Positions 20,666 to 29,912 of a stretch of 64,000 nt of DNA are shown piece by piece. The notes below the pieces were generated by a model. The model made no database searches, was not told where the DNA came from, and saw nothing but the letters and a program-made list of their open reading frames with translations. Origin of the DNA: Methylophilaceae bacterium (lineage in GTDB: Bacteria > Pseudomonadota > Gammaproteobacteria > Burkholderiales > Methylophilaceae). The stretch lies in NCBI GenBank assembly GCA_028355955.1, contig JAOMTQ010000005.1, positions 1 to 64,000 of the forward strand, written 5' to 3'. Made by a program: the position numbers and the translations under genes. How positions within the stretch are numbered: the first letter of the stretch is position 1; each line of letters opens with the position of its first letter.

Positions 20666-21385
20666 ATGAATAAATATTTTATAGCAATCTCTTTTTTATT
20701 ATCACTTATTGGGTGTTCTGATAATGAACATAACCATAAAGATAAAGTAGTTCCAGAGATATTTTCTAGTGATAACGAATACCTGACTAACCTTAATTTA
20801 ATGAAAGGTCACTTGTGGGTTGGTGTTGAATTATATAAAGAAAATTACCTAGAAAATGCAAAAAGACATATGAAGCATCCCAAGAGTGAATTGTATGAAT
20901 TCATTATTCCAACTTTCGAAGCAAAAGGAGCTCCAGGTTTTTCTGATCAATTAGAAAGGCTTGCATTATCAGTAGAAAATGAAGAGAATCTAGCAGTTAT
21001 CAATCAAGATTATCAAAATTTATTTGAAGCTATCGATGAAAATGAAAAATTTGTCGGAAAAGAGAGTGAGAATTTAAATGAAAAAATTAATTTAGTTGCT
21101 TCATTACTTAAGGTCGCAGCTGACGAATATTCTGTTGGTATTATTGATGGAGTAGTAGAAAATAAATATGAGTATCAAGACGCCTTAGGTTTTACTATGA
21201 TGGCTAAAGGTATTATGGTGAATTTTAATACGGAAGATAATTCAAACAAAACTAAAGCTATAAAAATAATAAAGGTTATAGACTCACTATCGGTTCTTTG
21301 GCCAAAACTTGTTCCAACTGAAAATATAGATGGAAGCTATAAAGTAATTCTTGATGCTATAAAAGAGATTGAAAATATCAAATAA
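20666..21385 (+). CDS. Lipoprotein co-transcribed with the iron permease
   Basis: A 239 aa lipoprotein: signal sequence ending in the lipobox LIGC, lipidated Cys17, then a His-containing linker (NEHNHK). The region MKGHLWVGVELY ... AKRHMKHPKSELYEF (about residues 48-88) has several His and Glu that could bind metal, followed by mainly helical sequence. I do not recognise a named family with confidence; the helical, His/Glu pattern is loosely reminiscent of EfeO/imelysin-type iron-binding proteins. Its place 12 bp after FTR1 under a Fur-type promoter suggests a periplasm-facing iron donor, which is inference. Confidence 0.75.
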   Translation: MNKYFIAISFLLSLIGCSDNEHNHKDKVVPEIFSSDNEYLTNLNLMKGHLWVGVELYKENYLENAKRHMKHPKSELYEFIIPTFEAKGAPGFSDQLERLALSVENEENLAVINQDYQNLFEAIDENEKFVGKESENLNEKINLVASLLKVAADEYSVGIIDGVVENKYEYQDALGFTMMAKGIMVNFNTEDNSNKTKAIKIIKVIDSLSVLWPKLVPTENIDGSYKVILDAIKEIENIK

Positions 21386-21398
21386 GATTTTTTTTTAA

Positions 21399-21653
21399 TT
21401 AATCCTCAGGAACCTCTGCTTTAATACTTATTGCATGAATTGTCTGCGGTATTAAATCATTCAATGCTTTGTATATCATTTTGTGTCTTTCAACCATATT
21501 TTTATCTTGGAAAAGCAAACTTTGAATTCTGATTTTGAAGTGCTCACCGCCATTATTACCTGCATGTCCTTTATGAAGATGACTTTCGTTAATAATTTCA
21601 AGTTTTTTTGGGCTAAGAAAATTAAGTCTCTCTCTAATAATGTTTTCTGTCAT
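21399..21653 (-). CDS. bolA: BolA family protein
   Basis: An 84 aa BolA-like protein; BolA proteins pair with monothiol glutaredoxins around an Fe-S cluster and affect stress and envelope gene expression. NESHLHKGHAGNNGGEHFKI (residues about 21-40) includes the conserved histidines, and HRMIY-type sequence HKMIYKALNDLI follows. It is the third gene of a leftward yciB-yciI-bolA group. In related bacteria a parvulin prolyl isomerase often follows; here the iron lipoprotein gene converges with a 13-bp gap. Confidence 0.92.
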   Translation of the reverse strand: MTENIIRERLNFLSPKKLEIINESHLHKGHAGNNGGEHFKIRIQSLLFQDKNMVERHKMIYKALNDLIPQTIHAISIKAEVPED

Positions 21654-21664
21654 CTTATCTCTCT

Positions 21665-21964
21665 TTAAGGAAGTACTTTAATAAAAGGTTTTACTTCAAA
21701 ATTTTCATATACACCTGTCGTAAGATAAGGATCATTATTTGCCCACTCTTTAGCGTCATCTAAGGAATTAAACTCAGCTACAATCATACTTCCTGTGTAA
21801 CCTTCTTCTCCCGGTTCTGATGTGTCCAAATAAGGGAAAGGACCGGCTACTAGCAATCGCCCTTCATTTTTAAGGCTAGTTAATCTTTCTCGGTGAACCT
21901 TTCTGCTCTCAAGTCTTTTTTGAAGGCTATTAAGTTGATCTTTACATAAAATAACGTACCACAT
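21665..21964 (-). CDS. yciI: YciI family protein
   Basis: A 99 aa ferredoxin-like-fold protein of the YciI family. MWYVILCKDQ opens it, then RLESRKVHRERL and GRLLVAGPFP, with EEGYTGSMIVAEF and ANNDPYLTTGVYENF, all standard for the family. The conserved His (HRE) and Asp (NDPY) resemble a possible active site, but no reaction is established. It starts 3 bp after yciB and is followed by bolA, a stable betaproteobacterial order. Confidence 0.92.
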   Translation of the reverse strand: MWYVILCKDQLNSLQKRLESRKVHRERLTSLKNEGRLLVAGPFPYLDTSEPGEEGYTGSMIVAEFNSLDDAKEWANNDPYLTTGVYENFEVKPFIKVLP

Positions 21965-21967
21965 AAT

Positions 21968-22495
21968 TTATTTTTTGCTGACCTTTGAAATGTATATAGT
22001 AAGAAGAATGATGTAGACGAATAAAATACCCGTAATTCCAAAAAGCTTAAAATTTACCCAGGTATCTTCTTCAAAATTATAGGCAACATATAAGTTGATA
22101 AATCCAAGCATAATAAAAAATAACCCTGTGGCATTATTCAACTGATTCCAAAAAACTTTCTTGAGCTCTATTTTTTTACCCATCGCAAGCGTAATTAAAT
22201 TTTTGTCAAAGAAAGAGTTCGAGATAAATAAAATACCTGCAAAAAGCCAATATAAGACTGAGGGTTTCCACATGATAAATGTTTTATCTTGAAAAATGAT
22301 AGTTAGCCCACCTAAGATGGTAATAGTAGCCCCATTAAAAAGTAACATTTTATCGATTTTTTTATTTTTGAAATAATCATAAAATACTTGAAGAAGAGTA
22401 ACTACGATAGCCACAGCTGTTGCAGTGAAAATATCATAGATTTTATAAGCAATAAAAAAAAGAATTACAGGTAAAAGGTCGTATAAAAATTTCAT
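21968..22495 (-). CDS. yciB: Inner-membrane protein YciB (IspZ, septation protein A family)
   Basis: A 175 aa integral membrane protein with about five helices, starting MKFLYDLLPVILFFIAYKIY. The FWNQLNNATGLFFIMLGFIN section is typical of the family. YciB has been linked to cell division and envelope synthesis, and lack of it causes septation defects in some bacteria. It heads the leftward yciB-yciI-bolA unit and diverges from the PHP-domain gene over 57 bp. Confidence 0.93.
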   Translation of the reverse strand: MKFLYDLLPVILFFIAYKIYDIFTATAVAIVVTLLQVFYDYFKNKKIDKMLLFNGATITILGGLTIIFQDKTFIMWKPSVLYWLFAGILFISNSFFDKNLITLAMGKKIELKKVFWNQLNNATGLFFIMLGFINLYVAYNFEEDTWVNFKLFGITGILFVYIILLTIYISKVSKK

Positions 22496-22552
22496 TGGGA
22501 AAAACTTTCTCTATTCTTGTTGGTTAATAACTAATATAATTATAGGGTAAAT

Positions 22553-23410
22553 ATGAATATACCTATAATAGATCTTCATTCTCATTCCAATATATCTGAT
22601 GGTCTTTTGACTCCTGCTGATTTGATGTCACATGCTGCTGAAAATAATGTAAAGGCGATTGCACTAACAGATCATGATGATATTGCCGGGTTAAAAGAAG
22701 CGAGCCTTGCTGCTGAAAAGTTGAATATTATTTTTATAAATGGCGTAGAAATTTCAGTCACATGGAATAAAAGAACGCTTCATATAGTAGGCCTAAATTT
22801 CGATAAGGATAATAAACAGTTATTTGAGGGCCTAAAAAAAATAAGAGATGGTCGCTTTAAAAGAGCACAGCTAATGTCAGATAGCTTGGGTATGGCAGGT
22901 ATTCAGGGAGCTTTAGATGGTGCGAAATCCTATGCTAAAAATAGCACAATAGGAAGAATTCATTTTGCGCAATTTTTAGTTTCGCAAGGGTACGCAAAAA
23001 ATATTGGAGCAGTTTTTAAAAAATTTCTTACCCCCGGTAAGCCAGGTTATGTCGATCATGAATGGATTTCTTTGGAAGAAGCAATAACCCTAATCAACGG
23101 GGCAGGTGGCGATGCAATTATTGCCCATCCTGGACGTTATGATATGGGCAGCAAGCTCTATCCTCGGTTATTTCAAGAATTTAAAGACTTGGGTGGGGCG
23201 GGTGTAGAGGTTATGTCAGGAAGCCAAGACCCATCACAAGCTAATTATTTTTCCAATCTTGCAGAAAGTTTTGATTTATATGCTTCATGTGGATCAGATT
23301 TTCACGGAAAAGGTATTTCTCATCGGGCGTTAGGTAACATAAGTCAACTCCCTGACAATTCTATTCCTATATGGTCAAAATGGGATCTTTTACAAAAATT
23401 ATTTCATTAA
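22553..23410 (+). CDS. PHP-domain phosphoesterase (RNase AM/YciV type)
   Basis: A 285 aa metal-dependent phosphoesterase. The PHP motifs are clear: DLHSHSNISDG (7-17), LTDHDD (40-45), HPGRYD near 195 and CGSDFHG near 247. The YciV/Rnm group degrades short RNAs and 3',5'-bisphosphate nucleotides and trims rRNA 5' ends. It begins the rightward group leading to trpS, scpAB and rluB. A TATAAT at 22535-22540 and an AGGG site lie just upstream of the ATG. Substrate is inferred from family. Confidence 0.88.
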   Translation: MNIPIIDLHSHSNISDGLLTPADLMSHAAENNVKAIALTDHDDIAGLKEASLAAEKLNIIFINGVEISVTWNKRTLHIVGLNFDKDNKQLFEGLKKIRDGRFKRAQLMSDSLGMAGIQGALDGAKSYAKNSTIGRIHFAQFLVSQGYAKNIGAVFKKFLTPGKPGYVDHEWISLEEAITLINGAGGDAIIAHPGRYDMGSKLYPRLFQEFKDLGGAGVEVMSGSQDPSQANYFSNLAESFDLYASCGSDFHGKGISHRALGNISQLPDNSIPIWSKWDLLQKLFH

Positions 23411-23446
23411 TTATGATTTTAATTTTAAAACTTTAATCAAAATATT

Positions 23447-24085
23447 ATGGATAATATAAATATTCAACAATTTTCAGCAGCGTTAATTCCGATTATTTTT
23501 GCAATTACGGTCCATGAAGCAGCGCATGGGTATGCTGCCAAGTATTTTGGTGATATGACTGCATTTCATTTAAAAAGAATTACCTTAAACCCTTTAAGAC
23601 ATATCGACCCAATTGGTACAATTGCATTACCAATTATTCTTTATTCTTTGGGTGGATTTGTTTTTGGTTGGGCGAAGCCAGTTCCTGTCAACTTTTCAAA
23701 TTTACGAAATCCAAAAAAGGATATGGTATGGGTCGCATTGGCAGGTCCAGGGGTAAATTTAATAATGGCAATCTTTTGGACAATTATCTATGCAAACTTT
23801 TTATTGTTTCCTAATGTAGGACAAGAATTTATATTTGAAATGGCAAGATGGGGTATTCGCATAAATGTAGTATTAATGGTATTGAATTTATTACCACTAC
23901 CGCCATTGGATGGGGGAAGAGTAGCAGTTGGCTTGCTTCCTTACCCATGGTCAAGTAAATTAGCAGGATTGGAAAGATATGGTTTTTTTATTTTAATTTT
24001 TTTACTTGCAACAGGTTTATTAGGAGCGATACTGTTTCCTTTAATAAATGTCAGCGAAGGCATTATTTTCGCAATTTTTGGTTAA
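23447..24085 (+). CDS. Site-2 protease family (M50) membrane metalloprotease
   Basis: A 212 aa polytopic protein with the zinc-binding HEAAHG at about 24-29 in the first helix region and the third-ligand motif NLLPLPPLDGGR near 145-156, both required for M50 activity. There is no PDZ domain, so it is not RseP itself but the small M50 type that precedes trpS in many betaproteobacteria. The substrate is unknown. It sits 15 bp before trpS. Confidence 0.93.
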   Translation: MDNINIQQFSAALIPIIFAITVHEAAHGYAAKYFGDMTAFHLKRITLNPLRHIDPIGTIALPIILYSLGGFVFGWAKPVPVNFSNLRNPKKDMVWVALAGPGVNLIMAIFWTIIYANFLLFPNVGQEFIFEMARWGIRINVVLMVLNLLPLPPLDGGRVAVGLLPYPWSSKLAGLERYGFFILIFLLATGLLGAILFPLINVSEGIIFAIFG

Positions 24086-24100
24086 AAGGAATTTTAGAAA

Positions 24101-25300
24101 ATGGCAATAGAGAGAGTTGTATCTGGAATGAGGCCTACAGGTAGCTTACATTTGGGACATTACAATGGCGTTCTAAAAAACTGGGTAGATCTTCAACATG
24201 AGCTAGAGTGCTTATTTTTTGTCGCCGATTGGCACGCGTTAACTACTCATTATGACGCACCTGAAATTATTGAAAAAAATGTTACAAGTATGGTCATTGA
24301 TTGGCTAGCTGCCGGAGTTGATCCTGCAAATGCAACTATCTTTATTCAATCAAAAGTTCCGGAACATGCAGAACTTCACACGCTTTTGTCAATGATCACA
24401 CCATTGAGTTGGTTAGAAAGAGTGCCAACTTATAAAGATCAGCAAGAAAAGTTATCTTCAAAAGATTTATCGACTTATGGGTTCTTAGGTTACCCATTGC
24501 TTCAAAGTGCAGATATTTTGATTTATCGAGCAACGCAAGTTCCTGTAGGGGAAGATCAGGTCCCACATATTGAATTTACAAGAGAAGTGGCAAGACGCTT
24601 TAATCATTTGTATGGAAAAGAAAAAGGATTTGAAGAAAGAGCTGAAGAAGCAATAAAGAAATTAGGCACAAAAAAAGGCCAACTTTATAAAGAACTAAAG
24701 GACGCATATCAAGAGGAGGGGGATGATCAGGCTTTAGCATCAGCTCAGTCACTTATTGATGAGCAACAAATTTTAAGTTTAGGAGATAAAGAGAGATTAT
24801 TGGGTTATTTGGAAGGAGGAGGTAAAATTATTCTTATAGAACCTGAATACAAACTAACGCCCGCATCTAAAATGGTAGGTCTTGATGGTCAGAAAATGTC
24901 GAAGTCCTATAACAATACAATTGCCTTAACTGAAAGCTCTGAAGATATCCAAAAGAAAATAAGAACTATGCCAACTGATCCTGCAAGAATAAGAAAAACA
25001 GACCCAGGAGACCCAAAGAATTGTCCTGTATGGCCATTACATCAAGTATATTCTGATGAAAAAACGAAGGTATGGGTTGAGAGCGGATGTAAGAATGCAA
25101 GTATGGGGTGCATTGAGTGTAAACAGCCTGTGATTGATTCAATCACAAAAGAATTGGGACCTATTAATGAAAGAGCAAAGAAATACGCAGAGAGCCCAGA
25201 ACTTGTTCAAAGTATTATCGGAGAAGGTTGCGAAAAAGCAAGAAAGATTGCAAGAGATACCATGAGGGATGTTCGGGAAGTAATGGGGATAAGTTTTTAA
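24101..25300 (+). CDS. trpS: Tryptophanyl-tRNA synthetase
   Basis: Class I aminoacyl-tRNA synthetase charging tRNA-Trp. The HIGH-type motif is SLHLGHYNG near 15-23 and KMSKSYNN near 265-272. At 399 aa it is longer than the about 334 aa E. coli form; the family in betaproteobacteria has this extended form, with an insert near 185-230 and a Cys-containing stretch (GCIECKQ) near 344. scpA starts directly after its stop codon. Confidence 0.96.
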   Translation: MAIERVVSGMRPTGSLHLGHYNGVLKNWVDLQHELECLFFVADWHALTTHYDAPEIIEKNVTSMVIDWLAAGVDPANATIFIQSKVPEHAELHTLLSMITPLSWLERVPTYKDQQEKLSSKDLSTYGFLGYPLLQSADILIYRATQVPVGEDQVPHIEFTREVARRFNHLYGKEKGFEERAEEAIKKLGTKKGQLYKELKDAYQEEGDDQALASAQSLIDEQQILSLGDKERLLGYLEGGGKIILIEPEYKLTPASKMVGLDGQKMSKSYNNTIALTESSEDIQKKIRTMPTDPARIRKTDPGDPKNCPVWPLHQVYSDEKTKVWVESGCKNASMGCIECKQPVIDSITKELGPINERAKKYAESPELVQSIIGEGCEKARKIARDTMRDVREVMGISF

Positions 25301-26092
25301 ATGTCAGAATTGATTAACAATAATGAGATTGGTGCAAAGTTATATGGGGAGGATATTGCTCAGCTCCCTTTAGATCTTTACATCCCTCCCGAAGCGCTTG
25401 AAGTTTATTTAGAGTCTTTTGAGGGGCCTTTAGACCTCCTTCTTTATTTGATAAGAAAAGATAATATCGATGTACTTGACATTCCTATGGCTAATTTAAC
25501 CACCCAATACATTAATTACGTTGAGCAAATGAAGACAATAAATATAGAACTTGCAGCAGATTATTTATTAATGTCAGCAATGCTCATTGAAATTAAATCT
25601 AGGTTACTACTTCCTAAACCAGAAAATTTAGAGGAGGAAGATGATCCTAGAGCTGATTTGGTTAGAAAACTTATTGAATATGAGCAGATGAAATCAGCTG
25701 CTGAAGAACTCAATGAAATGCCACAAGTTGGAAGGGATACAATGGCTGCTAATGCTTATTTTGAAACTAAAGTAAGTAAATTACCGCCTGAAGTAAATGT
25801 AGATGATCTTTATACTGCTTGGGCAAATGTAATTAAAAGAGCAAAACAATTCGAGCAACATAAAATTGCTAAATCAGAGCTATCGGTAAGAGAACATATG
25901 ACAGCTATTTTAAGAGCCCTTAAGGAAAATAACTTACTAGAGTTCTCTCATTTTTTTAACGAAGAGAAAGATCCTATTCCAAAGTTAGTAGTCTGTTTTT
26001 TAGCAATACTTGAATTATCAAAAGAGCGATTAATAAAAATTAACCAACAAGAGCCTTGCTCTCCTCTTTATATTCAGCTTGAGGAAGCTTAA
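25301..26092 (+). CDS. scpA: Segregation and condensation protein A
   Basis: Kleisin subunit of the SMC-ScpAB condensin that organises and helps segregate the chromosome. It has 263 aa with the family motif FEGPLDLLLYLIRK near 39-52 after a longer N-terminal extension, and a C-terminal winged-helix region. It starts on the base after the trpS stop and overlaps scpB by 1 nt, so ScpA and ScpB are made together. The smc gene is not in the window. Confidence 0.94.
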   Translation: MSELINNNEIGAKLYGEDIAQLPLDLYIPPEALEVYLESFEGPLDLLLYLIRKDNIDVLDIPMANLTTQYINYVEQMKTINIELAADYLLMSAMLIEIKSRLLLPKPENLEEEDDPRADLVRKLIEYEQMKSAAEELNEMPQVGRDTMAANAYFETKVSKLPPEVNVDDLYTAWANVIKRAKQFEQHKIAKSELSVREHMTAILRALKENNLLEFSHFFNEEKDPIPKLVVCFLAILELSKERLIKINQQEPCSPLYIQLEEA

Positions 26093-26691
26093 TGGCAGAA
26101 GACAATAAAATAAAAAAGATTATTGAAGTTGCATTGTTGACGAACAATCAACCTTTATCCATTGATGATTTTCAAAAAATGTTTGATAAAAATATCGAGC
26201 GCTCAACAATTAGAATGTTACTAGATGAAATAAAACAAGATTGGCAAGATGGGTCACTCGATTTGATTCAAGTAGCCCATGGATATCGATTTCAATCAAA
26301 ATTAGAATATTCAGAGTTCTTAAAAAAACTTAACCCCGATAGAGTGCCTAAGTATTCTAGAGCAGTATTGGAAGTCCTAGCTATTATTGCTTACCGTCAG
26401 CCTGTGACTCGAGGGGATATTGAAAAAATAAGAGGGGTCTCATTAAATCCAAATTCTCTTAAGCAGTTAATAGAGAGAGAATGGGTAGATATTATTGGTC
26501 AAAAGGAAGTTCCTGGAAGACCTTCGCTTTATGCTACAACAAAATATTTTCTTGATGATTTTGGGTTAAAGTCATTATCACAACTTCCAGAGTTTAAAGA
26601 CTTAGAGCATTCAATCTTGAATCCAACTATTGAAAAAGACCAAACAAAACCTGACGTTAAAGAAGTAAGTAACTTTAACGAAGAAGAATAA
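26092..26691 (+). CDS. scpB: Segregation and condensation protein B
   Basis: Winged-helix dimer that binds ScpA in the SMC complex. It has 199 aa; the second winged helix carries the conserved AVLEVLAIIAYRQPVTRGDI (about 90-109) followed by IRGVSLNPNSLKQLIER. The last about 30 residues are charged and probably disordered. Its ATG overlaps the scpA stop. Confidence 0.95.
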   Translation: MAEDNKIKKIIEVALLTNNQPLSIDDFQKMFDKNIERSTIRMLLDEIKQDWQDGSLDLIQVAHGYRFQSKLEYSEFLKKLNPDRVPKYSRAVLEVLAIIAYRQPVTRGDIEKIRGVSLNPNSLKQLIEREWVDIIGQKEVPGRPSLYATTKYFLDDFGLKSLSQLPEFKDLEHSILNPTIEKDQTKPDVKEVSNFNEEE

Positions 26692-26696
26692 CTACT

Positions 26697-27533
26697 TTGC
26701 CTAAAAGAGAATCTCAGGATGATTTAAAAGAATCTTCATCAATGCGTATTCAGAAAGCATTGGCGCAATTAGGTATTGGGTCAAGGAGGGGTATTGAAAA
26801 AGCAATTCAAGAGAATCGTATCGAAGTTAACAACGCGCCGGCACATGTTGGTCAAGCTGTATCCTCAAAAGATAAGATAGTTTTTGATGGAAAGTTAATA
26901 CGATTGAGTGATGAAATTTTACTTCCAAAAATTCTTCTTTATCATAAACCGGATGGTGAAATTGTTTCAAAAAGTGATCCAAAAAATCGATCTAGCGTAT
27001 TTGATAACTTACCAAGATTAAAAAAAGAAAAATGGGTTGCTATCGGAAGGCTAGATTTTAATACATCCGGCTTATTAATTTTTACAACATATGGTTCTTT
27101 AGCAAATCGATTAATGCATCCACGATATGAAATAGAAAGAGAGTATTCTGTAAGGATATTGGGAGAGCTAACAGAAATTCAGATGAAACAATTAACAGAA
27201 GGTGTTCTTCTTGAAGATGGTAAAGCAAGTCTAGAATCAATAATCTTTGAGGGTGGAGAAGGGGTAAATCACTGGTATAAGGTAACCCTCAAAGAGGGTA
27301 GGAATAGAGAAGTAAGAAGGCTGTTTGAAAAATTAGGTTTTACTGTAAGTCGCTTAATACGCATAAGGTTTGGAGAGATAAAGCTCCCCTCTCATCTAAA
27401 AAGAGGGATGCATATAGAGTTGAGTCAAAAAGATGTGAAGGAGGTATTGAAGGGGCATGGTTTAGATTTAACTCAGTTCATAACACCTCAGATAACAAAT
27501 AAGAAAAGAGCAAAAAAAAATTATCCCTTTTAG
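26697..27533 (+). CDS. rluB: 23S rRNA pseudouridine synthase (RluB-type)
   Basis: Makes pseudouridine in 23S rRNA (position 2605 in E. coli numbering for RluB). It has an N-terminal S4 RNA-binding domain (MRIQKALAQLGIGSRRGIE, about 16-34) and a catalytic domain with the nucleophilic aspartate in GRLDFNTSGL near 121. The TTG start is 5 nt after scpB; an ATG at 26742, at the beginning of the S4 domain, is an alternative. Gene order scpA-scpB-rluB is classic. Its stop codon interlocks with that of convergent dapE. Confidence 0.93.
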   Translation: MPKRESQDDLKESSSMRIQKALAQLGIGSRRGIEKAIQENRIEVNNAPAHVGQAVSSKDKIVFDGKLIRLSDEILLPKILLYHKPDGEIVSKSDPKNRSSVFDNLPRLKKEKWVAIGRLDFNTSGLLIFTTYGSLANRLMHPRYEIEREYSVRILGELTEIQMKQLTEGVLLEDGKASLESIIFEGGEGVNHWYKVTLKEGRNREVRRLFEKLGFTVSRLIRIRFGEIKLPSHLKRGMHIELSQKDVKEVLKGHGLDLTQFITPQITNKKRAKKNYPF

Positions 27534-28657
27534 GTTAATGCTTTTTTTAACGTTAATTTGTATATATCTTTAAGTTTATCAATAGTATTGATATCAACGT
27601 GCTCATTAATTTTATGTATTGATTCATTGATTGGACCAAATTCTATAACCTGATCACAAAGTTTTGCGATAAACCTTCCATCAGAAGTGCCACCTGTTGT
27701 TGAAATATTCGGTTTAAAACCACATACTTCAGTGATTGATGAGGATATTATATCTACAAGCATACCTCTCTCTGTTAGGTATGGTTGGCCAGAGTGCTGC
27801 CAATCTAATTCAAACTCTAATTCGTGTTTATTAAGAATAGCTTCAACTCTTTGTTTCAATAAGTCAGCGGTGGTTGATGAGGAATATCGAAAGTTAAATA
27901 AGATCTCGACATTTCCTGGTACAACATTTGTTGCACCTGTGCCTCCGTTAATATTTGAAATTTGCCACGATGTTTTAGGGAAATACTCATTTCCATCATC
28001 CCAAACAGTATTCACTAAATCATCAATCGCAGGTGCAACTGCATGAATAGGGTTTTTAATTAACTCTGGATATGCAATGTGACCTTGAATCCCTTTCACA
28101 TTCAACTTTGCTGATAAAGAACCTCTTCTCCCATTTTTAACTGTATCGCCAAATTTAATTGAGGAGGTCGGTTCTCCCACAATACAATAATCTATTTTTT
28201 CTTGTCTTTGTTGAAGGGCTTCAATAACTTTAACTGTGCCATCAGTAGCAACTCCTTCCTCATCAGAGGTAATTAATAATCCAATAGCTCCTTTATGGTC
28301 TGGATTTTCTAATATGAATTCTTCAATACTTACGATAAATGCTGCTAAGGAAGTTTTCATATCAGCAGCACCTCTTCCGTAGAGGATATTATCTTTGATT
28401 GTTGGCTTAAAAGGAGGCGATACCCACTTTTCTATAGGTCCGGGAGGAACAACATCAGTATGCCCAGCAAAAACAATAAGTGGGCTGCTTGAGCCTTTTT
28501 TAGCATAGAAGTTTTTGACTTTTCCATGCGGCATATTTTCAATTTCAAAGCCTAATTTCTTAAGTCGTTGAATTAAAAAGTCTTGGCATCCAGCATCATC
28601 AGGGGTGATTGATTTTTTAGCGATTAATTCTTTGGCAATATTAAGCGTTTCACTCAT
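27530..28657 (-). CDS. dapE: Succinyl-diaminopimelate desuccinylase
   Basis: Zinc hydrolase that removes succinate from N-succinyl-LL-diaminopimelate on the way to lysine and peptidoglycan DAP. It has 375 aa with metal-binding FAGHTDVVPPG near 63-73, GRGAADMKTS near 92-101 and the catalytic SDEEG near 130-134. It overlaps yffB by 4 nt in the order dapD-yffB-dapE, typical of beta- and gammaproteobacteria. Confidence 0.96.
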   Translation of the reverse strand: MSETLNIAKELIAKKSITPDDAGCQDFLIQRLKKLGFEIENMPHGKVKNFYAKKGSSSPLIVFAGHTDVVPPGPIEKWVSPPFKPTIKDNILYGRGAADMKTSLAAFIVSIEEFILENPDHKGAIGLLITSDEEGVATDGTVKVIEALQQRQEKIDYCIVGEPTSSIKFGDTVKNGRRGSLSAKLNVKGIQGHIAYPELIKNPIHAVAPAIDDLVNTVWDDGNEYFPKTSWQISNINGGTGATNVVPGNVEILFNFRYSSSTTADLLKQRVEAILNKHELEFELDWQHSGQPYLTERGMLVDIISSSITEVCGFKPNISTTGGTSDGRFIAKLCDQVIEFGPINESIHKINEHVDINTIDKLKDIYKLTLKKALT

Positions 28658-29016
28658 TTAATTTTCTCTTCATAGATATTTTCATTAAACCCAATTGCTA
28701 ATACTTTTCTTTCATTAGTGATAAGCGGCCTTTTCATAGCAGTTGGATATTTTTGTATTAAATTAATAATATTTTCTTTTGTAAGAGGTAATTTTTTTTC
28801 ATCATCGGATAGCTTTCTCCAAGTCATCCCTGTTTTATTAATTAAATTTTCCGTTGTGTAAGGCGTGCTAATATTTTTAATCCATTCGTTAATAATATTG
28901 GAATTCAAATCTATTTTCTTAACATCAAAAAATTCGAATTTAATATTATTATTATTGAGCCAATCAAGACTTTTCTTGACTGTATTACAATTTTTTATAC
29001 CATAGACATGAAGCAT
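28654..29016 (-). CDS. ArsC/Spx-like thioredoxin-fold protein YffB
   Basis: A 120 aa ArsC-family protein with the N-terminal YGIKNCNTVKK, which has a single cysteine rather than CxxC, and a C-terminal K-R-P-L motif region (AMKRPLI near 95-101). YffB proteins are glutathione-dependent thiol reductase-like and of unclear role. It sits between dapD and dapE (2-bp gap and 4-nt overlap), which is its conserved location. Confidence 0.92.
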   Translation of the reverse strand: MLHVYGIKNCNTVKKSLDWLNNNNIKFEFFDVKKIDLNSNIINEWIKNISTPYTTENLINKTGMTWRKLSDDEKKLPLTKENIINLIQKYPTAMKRPLITNERKVLAIGFNENIYEEKIK

Positions 29017-29018
29017 GT

Positions 29019-29846
29019 TTAGATACCTCTTAACAACTCGTTGATTCCAACTTTACCTAATGTTTTTTCATCAACTTTCTTAACAATTACTGCACAATAC
29101 AAGCTATATGACCCATCTTTAGAAGGAAGGTTTCCAGAAACTACAACTGATCCCTGAGGGACTCTTCCGAATGTAACTTCCCCAGTCTCTCGGTCATATA
29201 TTTTTGTTGATTGACCAATATACACACCCATCGATATTACAACGTTATCCTCAACCACAACACCTTCTACAACTTCAGAGCGAGCGCCAATAAAACAGTT
29301 ATCACCGATAATGGTTGGCCCTGCTTGAATGGGTTCTAAGACTCCACCAATGCCAACGCCGCCGGATAAATGCACATTTTTACCAATTTGTGCACACGAG
29401 CCAACAGTTGCCCATGTATCAACCATCGTTCCTTCATCAACATAAGCTCCTATATTTACATAAGAGGGCATCAGTACAACGTTTTTACTTATGAAACTCC
29501 CTTTTCTAACATTAGCATTAGGGACAACCCTGTAACCACCATTTTGAAAATTTTTTTCTGTGAATCCATTAAATTTTGAATCGACCTTGTCGAAAAATTT
29601 AGTGTAATTTCCGTCAATTACTTCATTTTCCTTAATCCTAAATGATAATAGAACAGCTTTTTTAATCCATTGGTGTGTTTCCCAATTTTGCGAATCTTTT
29701 ATTCTTGATGCTACCCTTAGGGACCCGTCATTAAGTCCATCGATTGTTTGGTTAATGGCATCTTTAATGTCGGTTGACACATTTTCTGGTGTTATTTTTG
29801 ATCTTTCCTCAAAAGCCGCTTCTATTATTGTTTGATTATTTGTCAT
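29019..29846 (-). CDS. dapD: Tetrahydrodipicolinate N-succinyltransferase
   Basis: Succinylates tetrahydrodipicolinate in the succinylase branch of DAP/lysine synthesis. It has 275 aa with a left-handed beta-helix of hexapeptide repeats in the centre (about 105-225, e.g. [20 protein letters not shown]) and the typical [20 protein letters not shown] region near 43-62. It is the first gene of dapD-yffB-dapE. Confidence 0.97.
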   Translation of the reverse strand: MTNNQTIIEAAFEERSKITPENVSTDIKDAINQTIDGLNDGSLRVASRIKDSQNWETHQWIKKAVLLSFRIKENEVIDGNYTKFFDKVDSKFNGFTEKNFQNGGYRVVPNANVRKGSFISKNVVLMPSYVNIGAYVDEGTMVDTWATVGSCAQIGKNVHLSGGVGIGGVLEPIQAGPTIIGDNCFIGARSEVVEGVVVEDNVVISMGVYIGQSTKIYDRETGEVTFGRVPQGSVVVSGNLPSKDGSYSLYCAVIVKKVDEKTLGKVGINELLRGI

Positions 29847-29912
29847 TATGTTAAATTTTAGTTATTAAAAGGGCGTATTTTACATTAAATATAATTAAAT
29901 TAAGATCTTGAA

